From contig CAMCFN010000040.1 of NCBI GenBank assembly GCA_945874145.1, forward strand, positions 1 to 37,044: a DNA stretch of 37,044 nt. Direction: 5' to 3'. Source of the DNA: Akkermansia muciniphila. GTDB taxonomy: Bacteria; Verrucomicrobiota; Verrucomicrobiia; Limisphaerales; SXTU01. Below are positions 32,187 to 37,044 of this stretch, piece by piece (positions within the stretch are counted from its first letter, which is position 1; every line of letters starts with the position of its first letter). The notes beneath the pieces are model-generated. The model saw nothing but the letters and a program-made list of their open reading frames with translations, was not told where the DNA came from and searched no databases. Position numbers and translations under genes: made by a program.

Positions 32187-33260
32187 GTGGCCAGTAAGCG
32201 CCGAAACCAACCACCGTCTCCCGCGCCCGCCCCGGCAGCGGAGGTCAGTGGCGCGTCGTTCGTCAAACTCCTTAACCTCGCCGCCATCCCCGGTGCTATC
32301 CTTGCTGTGGGACTGGAATTCCTCTCCGTCCGGGCGCTGCTGGCGGGCGACCCCGCAGCTTTTGCGGTGCTGGGCTTTCACTTCCTCGCGCTACTTTGTG
32401 CCGTGCCCGCCTTACGGCTGGTTTTCCCGGAGACTTATCGCCAGTTGCCGTGGACCTTCAGCGCGCTGGTGGTGGGCTGTGCGTTGCCGTTGCCCTTGGT
32501 GGGCCTGTTGTTTTTGGGCTGTTATCGCCTGCTCCTCACCCTGGAACCCGCGCGGAATGTGGACAGCAAATACGTGCTCGGCACCACGCAATACCTGACG
32601 CTGCCCCGGCATGAGTTGATCTCGGAAGAGGAGCCGCGTTCCGTGGCCGAGATTCTCAACGGCAAGGACAACGTGGCCCGCCGTGCGGCTATTCTCGCCC
32701 TGCGGGTCGTGGAGCCGAAGAAGGCGCTGCCACTGCTGCAGAAGGCGATTCAGGACAGCGACGAGCAGGTGCGCCTCCTGGCGCAGACGCAGTTCAACCA
32801 GATCATTGCCGGATTGGAAGGCCGGGTGAAGGTGCTCGAAGCTGAACTCGCAATCCCGCCGCGTCATTTGAACAAGCTGCTGCCGCTCGCCGAGCAGTAT
32901 CACGAGCTGGTGTATCTGGGGCTGGCGACCGACGAAACGCAGACCATTTATCTCGGTCGGGCGGTCGAGCTGCTGGAGGAGGCCGCCCAGCTTGCGCCAG
33001 AGAGCACGGCTGTTCACTTCCTCCTGGTGAAGTGCGCGTTGAAGTCCGGCCACCTCGACGAGGCGCGGACGGGCATTCAGTTCCTGCGCCAGAAAGGCTG
33101 GCAACCGGAAGTGCTCATCCCTTGGGAGGCGGAAATCGCCTTTCTCGAACGTGACTGGCCAAAGCTGGCCAACACGTTGGGCGGCCTTGAAGCCACCGGC
33201 GCAACGCCCAACGTCCTGCGGGCCGCCACGGAGTTTTGGCTGCGGCCGGCCAAAGGGTGA
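32187..33260 (+). CDS. pelE: PelE-like membrane TPR protein
   Basis: The 357-residue protein is taken from GTG 32187 (MASKRRNQPPSPAP); the open frame extends to 32115 with repeat-like residues. A hydrophobic N-terminal region (about 25-140) has three or four membrane segments, then ARRAAILALRVVEPKKALPLLQKAIQDSDEQVR and TPR-like helices (ETQTIYLGRAVELLEEAAQLAP, AVHFLLVKCALKSGHLDEAR). PelE in P. aeruginosa (329 residues) likewise has N-terminal helices and TPRs and interacts with PelD and PelG. The N-terminal choice is uncertain. Its stop immediately precedes the pelF start, suggesting coupling. Confidence 0.75.
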   Translation: MASKRRNQPPSPAPAPAAEVSGASFVKLLNLAAIPGAILAVGLEFLSVRALLAGDPAAFAVLGFHFLALLCAVPALRLVFPETYRQLPWTFSALVVGCALPLPLVGLLFLGCYRLLLTLEPARNVDSKYVLGTTQYLTLPRHELISEEEPRSVAEILNGKDNVARRAAILALRVVEPKKALPLLQKAIQDSDEQVRLLAQTQFNQIIAGLEGRVKVLEAELAIPPRHLNKLLPLAEQYHELVYLGLATDETQTIYLGRAVELLEEAAQLAPESTAVHFLLVKCALKSGHLDEARTGIQFLRQKGWQPEVLIPWEAEIAFLERDWPKLANTLGGLEATGATPNVLRAATEFWLRPAKG

Positions 33261-34913
33261 ATGATGCAGCCCGCCCCCAAATCCGAACCCGTCGCCGATG
33301 TAACGCTCTTTCTGGAGGGCACGTATCCTTACGTCCTCGGCGGGGTGTCGGCCTGGGTGGACCAGATCATCAAGGGCCTGCCCGAACTTAAGTTCTCCCT
33401 GTTCTACATTGGGGCGAAGCATGATCCGAAGGCCAAGCAGCACTACAAATTGCCGGAGAACGTCCTGACGTTGAAGGAGATCTACCTCCATCAGGAGCTG
33501 TCCAAGCGCGAACAGAAGCGCCGTTACATCCCCGCGGAACTGCGCCTCGCACTTTACGACGTGCTGGGAAAGTTTTATCTGGCGAAGAACGAGGCCGATC
33601 GCATGGCCTCCTTCTGGGCGGCGCTGGAGGGCTTGCAGGAGCTTGAGAAGCGCTTTCGTTTTGGCAATCTACTCCGCGATCAGGAGATGTGGGACATCCT
33701 GGTCGAAGCCTACACGGAGTTCTGCCCGGACGAGTCGTTCATTGACTTCTTCTGGACCGCGCGCTTCCTGCATCTGCCGCTCTGGAATCTCTGGAAAGCC
33801 CGCGACCTCGTGCCGCCCGCGCGCGTCTATCACAGCGTCTCGGCGGGCTACGCGGGCTTCATCGGCGCGGTCACGGCGCGGCGGCGGCGCGCGCCGTTTT
33901 TCCTGACCGAGCATGGTATTTACACGAAGGAACGCATCGCCGAGATCAGCCAGGCGGACTGGATTTATGAGCCGGACCGTTTTCAGATCAACTTCAGCGA
34001 GGGGCTCGGCAAGCTAAAGCAGCTCTGGATCAATCTCTTCATGTTCCTTGGCCAAGTATCCTACGACCAGGCGGCCAAGATCATCACGCTCTACTCGGGC
34101 AACGCCGCGACCGAGATCGAGTTTGGGGCCGATGAAAAGAAGATCTCCATCATTCCCAACGGCATTGAACCAACCCGTTTCAACGCCATCTACCAGCAGC
34201 ACATGGCGCGCTGGCAGACCAGCCCGGACAAGAAATACGTCGGCTTCATCGGACGCGTGGTGCCCATCAAGGATGTGAAGACCCTGCTCCGCGCGGCGCG
34301 CGTCGCCTGCGAGCGAATGCCCGAGGTGGAGTTCCTCATCGCCGGGCCCTACGCCGAGGATCCGACCTACTTCGACGAGTGCTCCAAGATCGTGAAGCTC
34401 CTGCATATCGAGGAGAAGGTGCATTTCCTCGGCATGAGCAAGATCATGGACGTGTTGCCGCGCATGGACGTGCTGGTGCTCACCAGCATCAGCGAGGGGT
34501 TGCCGCTCGTCGTGCTGGAAGGCATGGCCGCCGGCAAGCCCAACGTGTGCAGCGACGTCGGCGCCTGCCGGGAACTCCTGTTCGGCCGGACGCCGCCCGA
34601 CAAGGCGCTGGGGCGCGCCGGCCGGCTCACGAAGATCATGTCCCCCGCCGAGACGGCCCACGCGCTCATCGCCATCCTGTCGAATCCCGAGACCTGCGTG
34701 AAGATGGGCGTGGCCGCCCGCAAACGCGCCGAGCAGTTCTACAGCATGACGGCGATGCTCGGGGACTACCGGGGCCTTTACAATGAACTCGCCGGCAATA
34801 AGCCGGCGGCCCGCACTCAGCCAGTTCCTGCGCCGATCGCCCCGACAGCGGCAACCCTGGCTCCAGCCCCCGCCAACGCGCCGTCCCCGCGCCGTCCGAA
34901 AGGCCTGCCGTGA
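33261..34913 (+). CDS. pelF: PelF-like GT4 glycosyltransferase
   Basis: The 550-residue protein starts at ATG 33261 (the second codon is also ATG), abutting the pelE stop. The N-terminal signature DVTLFLEGTYPYVLGGVSAWVDQIIKGLPEL is strongly PelF-like. The GT-B fold continues with FFLTEHGIYTKERIAEI, KYVGFIGRVVPIKDVKTLLRAA and the E-x7-E donor-binding motif ISEGLPLVVLEGMAAGKP (Glu412, Glu420). PelF is the cytoplasmic polymerase using UDP-GalNAc in Pel synthesis. The last about 40 residues are a Pro/Ala-rich tail not needed for the fold. PelG, its usual partner, does not follow. Confidence 0.9.
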   Translation: MMQPAPKSEPVADVTLFLEGTYPYVLGGVSAWVDQIIKGLPELKFSLFYIGAKHDPKAKQHYKLPENVLTLKEIYLHQELSKREQKRRYIPAELRLALYDVLGKFYLAKNEADRMASFWAALEGLQELEKRFRFGNLLRDQEMWDILVEAYTEFCPDESFIDFFWTARFLHLPLWNLWKARDLVPPARVYHSVSAGYAGFIGAVTARRRRAPFFLTEHGIYTKERIAEISQADWIYEPDRFQINFSEGLGKLKQLWINLFMFLGQVSYDQAAKIITLYSGNAATEIEFGADEKKISIIPNGIEPTRFNAIYQQHMARWQTSPDKKYVGFIGRVVPIKDVKTLLRAARVACERMPEVEFLIAGPYAEDPTYFDECSKIVKLLHIEEKVHFLGMSKIMDVLPRMDVLVLTSISEGLPLVVLEGMAAGKPNVCSDVGACRELLFGRTPPDKALGRAGRLTKIMSPAETAHALIAILSNPETCVKMGVAARKRAEQFYSMTAMLGDYRGLYNELAGNKPAARTQPVPAPIAPTAATLAPAPANAPSPRRPKGLP

Positions 34914-35004
34914 ACAGGCGCAGCTACCCCGGAGCGCGGCCCGCTGAGCCGCTTTGCGCGCAGGAGGGGAAACTGCGATTGAGCAGAACTGTTAGGCTGC
35001 CTTC
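34914..35004. repeat. Short gap with a partial GGAGCGCGGCC repeat arm
   Basis: GGAGCGCGGCCCGCTGAGCC at 34931-34950 resembles one arm of the double hairpin at 26209-26233 inside mutS (both begin GGAGCGCGGCC and continue to GCCGCTT). It appears to be a degenerate relative. No terminator was seen after pelF. Confidence 0.45.
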
Positions 35005-35445
35005 ATGATATTCGCTCCTGAGCTTCAACTGCCTTGGTATCTGGTGAGCCTGTCCATGACACGCTCTGACCGCGTGTCTATACGTCTTGGGGTTTCCTCA
35101 AAAATTGAAATGCCCGGGCCACTGGGACGCCACGGCCGTGATGTTCTCTCCTATCCCACGATCTACAGGGATGCGTGTGAAGCTACCTTCGAGTTTAACG
35201 GCTGCTTGCTGGTGCGCATCTGCGAGGAATTCTCCCTTCCTCGAAACGAGCTTGGTGCGTTTGAAGGCAGCACCTTCCGACGCAGCTGCGACTCGGCATT
35301 ACTCCAGTCTCAGCGTGAGTGCCGACCGGACGTGGACGCGCTCCATCACTACCAGTTGGTCTGCCCCAATGAATTCATCGACATCGTCTGCTTTCGGCCA
35401 CCAAGCATTTCACTCCGTCACTTTTCAAATGCGCCAACGGCCTAA
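35005..35445 (+). CDS. Hypothetical protein, atypical codon use
   Basis: This is a 146-residue open frame from ATG 35005. No family is recognised and no signal peptide is seen. Composition looks protein-like (YRDACEATFEFNGCLLVRIC and a VCPNEFIDIVCF segment), with six cysteines. Third codon positions are far less GC-biased than in pelF and the serine hydrolase on either side, suggesting recent acquisition or a non-coding stretch. It ends 32 bases before the next start. A partial repeat arm lies just upstream. Confidence 0.5.
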   Translation: MIFAPELQLPWYLVSLSMTRSDRVSIRLGVSSKIEMPGPLGRHGRDVLSYPTIYRDACEATFEFNGCLLVRICEEFSLPRNELGAFEGSTFRRSCDSALLQSQRECRPDVDALHHYQLVCPNEFIDIVCFRPPSISLRHFSNAPTA

Positions 35446-35477
35446 TGTGCAATTCTGCGAACCCCGCCATCTACAAC

Positions 35478-36617
35478 ATGAAACCTACCCTGTTCCTCCC
35501 GCTCCTCCTTGCCACGCTGCACGCAGCCGCCGCGGCCTCGCCCATCGCTGAGGCGCTCAAGCCTTTCGTCGAAAAGGAGGAGATCGCCGGTGCCGTGGCG
35601 CTTGTGGCAAACAAGGACAAGGTGCTCGCCGTCGAGGCCGTTGGCTTTGCCGACCGAACAACCAAACGGCCCATGAAGACCGACGCGCTCTTCTGGATTG
35701 CCTCGCAGACCAAGCCCATCACCGGCACCGCGCTGATGCTGCTCGTGGACGAAGGCAAGCTGACGCTCGACGACGCGGTGGAGAAATACCTGCCCGAGTT
35801 CAAGGGCCAGAAAGTCTTGGATGGCAAGCATCCCGATGGGTCTCTCATCCTCAAAACTCCGGCTCACCCCATCACCGTTCGCGAAATCCTCAACCACACC
35901 AGCGGCCTGCCGTTCAAGTCCAAGGCCGAGGAACCCACCCTCGACATCCTCCCGCTCCGCGATGCCGTCCACAGCTACGCCGCCGCGCCGCTCGGTTCTG
36001 AGCCGGGCACGAAATACCTCTACTCCAACTGCGGTATCAACACCGCCGGCCGGCTCATCGAGGTCATCTCCGGCATGAGCTACGAGGCGTTCATGGACGC
36101 GCGCCTGTTCAAGCCCCTCGGCATGAAGGACACCACGTTCTGGCCCACCGCCGAGCAGCTCACGCGCCTCGCCGCCCCGCACAAGCCCAACGCCGCCAAG
36201 ACCGGCCTCGAAACCAACGCCATCGTCTATCTCCGCTACCCGCTCGACGACCGCACCAAGCGATTCCCGATGCCCGGCGGCGGTCTCTTTTCGACCGCCG
36301 CCGACGTCGCGAAGTTCTGTCAGATGGTGCTCAACGGCGGTGAGTTGAACGGCAAGCGCTACCTCTCCACGAAGGCCGTGAAGGAGATGACCAGCCGCCA
36401 GACCCCTGCCGGCATGAAGGAAAACTACGGCGTCGGCTGGGCCACCGGCCCGACCTTCGGCCACGGCGGCGCGCTGGCCACGAACATGAACATTGACCCC
36501 GCCCGCGGACTCATCTTCGTCTGGCTCGTGCAGCACTCCGGCTTCCCCGGCGAGGGCAACAAGGCCCAAGGAGTCTTCAAGAAGACGGCGGAGGAGATGT
36601 TTGCGAAGAAGCCGTAA
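35478..36617 (+). CDS. Secreted serine hydrolase, beta-lactamase class C-like
   Basis: The 379-residue protein starts at ATG 35478 with the signal peptide MKPTLFLPLLLATLHAAAAA. Class C/esterase motifs are FWIASQTKPITGTALM with the S-x-x-K pair Ser76 and Lys79, LYSNCGINTAG (Y-x-N, Tyr182), LLNHTSGLP-like ILNHTSGLP, and FGHGGALATN (H-G-G, His329, in place of K-T-G). This is the beta-lactamase/transpeptidase-like family that includes esterases and D-aminopeptidases. It is not evidence of drug resistance. It probably acts in the periplasm. It is followed by the DUF1552 gene. Confidence 0.88.
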   Translation: MKPTLFLPLLLATLHAAAAASPIAEALKPFVEKEEIAGAVALVANKDKVLAVEAVGFADRTTKRPMKTDALFWIASQTKPITGTALMLLVDEGKLTLDDAVEKYLPEFKGQKVLDGKHPDGSLILKTPAHPITVREILNHTSGLPFKSKAEEPTLDILPLRDAVHSYAAAPLGSEPGTKYLYSNCGINTAGRLIEVISGMSYEAFMDARLFKPLGMKDTTFWPTAEQLTRLAAPHKPNAAKTGLETNAIVYLRYPLDDRTKRFPMPGGGLFSTAADVAKFCQMVLNGGELNGKRYLSTKAVKEMTSRQTPAGMKENYGVGWATGPTFGHGGALATNMNIDPARGLIFVWLVQHSGFPGEGNKAQGVFKKTAEEMFAKKP

Positions 36618-36700
36618 GTCTCGCGATGAAGCTGTTCTTGCCTTGAGCGTCTGTCCACAAGTCCGGGCGCATGCGACCGAACGTTGAACCAAATGACACG

Positions 36701-37044
36701 ATGAATACCCCCTACGTCATCACCCGCGCCCCGCTTTCCCGCCGCACCTTCCTCCGCGGCACGGGCGTCGCGCTCACGTTGCCGTTCCTGGATGCCATGC
36801 GGCCTGCGTTCGGAGCTGCGGCCAGCGCCACCACCACGCCGCGTCGCATGGTGTGCATCGAGACGAACATGGGCATCCTCCCGCAGTTCTTCTTCCCCGA
36901 GAAGGCTGGCAAGGATTATGCGCCCAGCCCGTATCTGGAGCGCCTCGCCGCGCACCGCCAGCAAATGACCATCCTCTCCGGCACGAGCCATCCCGGCGTC
37001 ACCGGCGCGCACGCTGCGGAAAAGTGTTTCCTCACCGGCACGCC
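36701..37044 (+). CDS. Tat-exported DUF1552 protein (N-terminal part)
   Basis: 114 complete codons are visible before the window ends. The N-terminus carries a twin-arginine signal (SRRTFLRG, Arg14-Arg15) and GVALTLPFLDAM, then RMVCIETNMGILPQFFFPEK and a MTILSGTSHPGVTGAHAAEK segment. This is the usual DUF1552 opening, a family almost confined to PVC bacteria and often next to cytochrome/DUF1592-type proteins. Function is unknown. The stretch with the H-P-G-V-x-G-x-H sequence is characteristic. The gene follows the serine hydrolase after 83 bases. Confidence 0.9.
   Translation, partial: MNTPYVITRAPLSRRTFLRGTGVALTLPFLDAMRPAFGAAASATTTPRRMVCIETNMGILPQFFFPEKAGKDYAPSPYLERLAAHRQQMTILSGTSHPGVTGAHAAEKCFLTGT

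Noticed and set aside
1-37044. CRISPR array, tRNA or rRNA genes, prophage or complete insertion sequence
   Set aside because: No regularly spaced direct repeats, no tRNA cloverleaf, no rRNA-like stretch and no transposase or phage genes were seen.

Overview
The window looks like a chromosomal segment of a GC-rich member of the Verrucomicrobia, most likely the Pedosphaera/Limisphaera lineage. This is inferred from gene content: a Tat-exported DUF1552 protein, a PVC-type (Planctomycetes-Verrucomicrobia-Chlamydiae) dehydrogenase/heme protein C-terminus, a ThuA protein, an H-X9-DG prepilin-like protein, a TIGR04073 exosortase-associated lipoprotein, and many dispersed palindromic repeats. No rRNA, tRNA, CRISPR array or complete insertion sequence was seen.

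Layout. 1-9480 holds a truncated PVC-type protein, an SGNH hydrolase, a minus-strand set (ThuA, TPR protein, prepilin-like protein), a LeuC-type dehydratase with its own terminator, an exported PQQ-like propeller protein, an MscS channel with a cyclic-nucleotide-binding domain, and an MFS transporter. 9681-15508 holds two M20 peptidases, then GT2 glycosyltransferase, flippase and a convergent dolichol-phosphate-type glycosyltransferase. 15935-20508 holds a tiny zinc ribbon protein, a minus-strand serA-parvulin-thiD run and a stand-alone protoglobin. 20634-25480 holds a WG-repeat protein, the TIGR04073 lipoprotein, ispE, metF, an antitoxin whose toxin is a pseudogene, and an exported protein with LRV-like repeats.

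25491-29621 holds mutS, a 22-codon lysine/alanine-rich microgene with strong signals on both sides, and an agmatine deiminase. 29745-34913 is a co-directional Pel-polysaccharide-like set, pelC-pelD-pelE-pelF. Its PelD keeps an RxxD c-di-GMP site and has lost GGDEF. pelA, pelB and pelG are not in the window. The end holds an atypical hypothetical gene, a serine hydrolase and the start of a DUF1552 protein.

The points most worth a second look are the 22-codon microgene (28372-28440), the incomplete Pel-like locus, and the repeat elements lying in frame inside coding sequences: two different ones in mutS, and one forming the C-terminal tail of ThiD. Related short palindromes are scattered between genes. 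All assignments come from reading motifs by eye; no database search was run.
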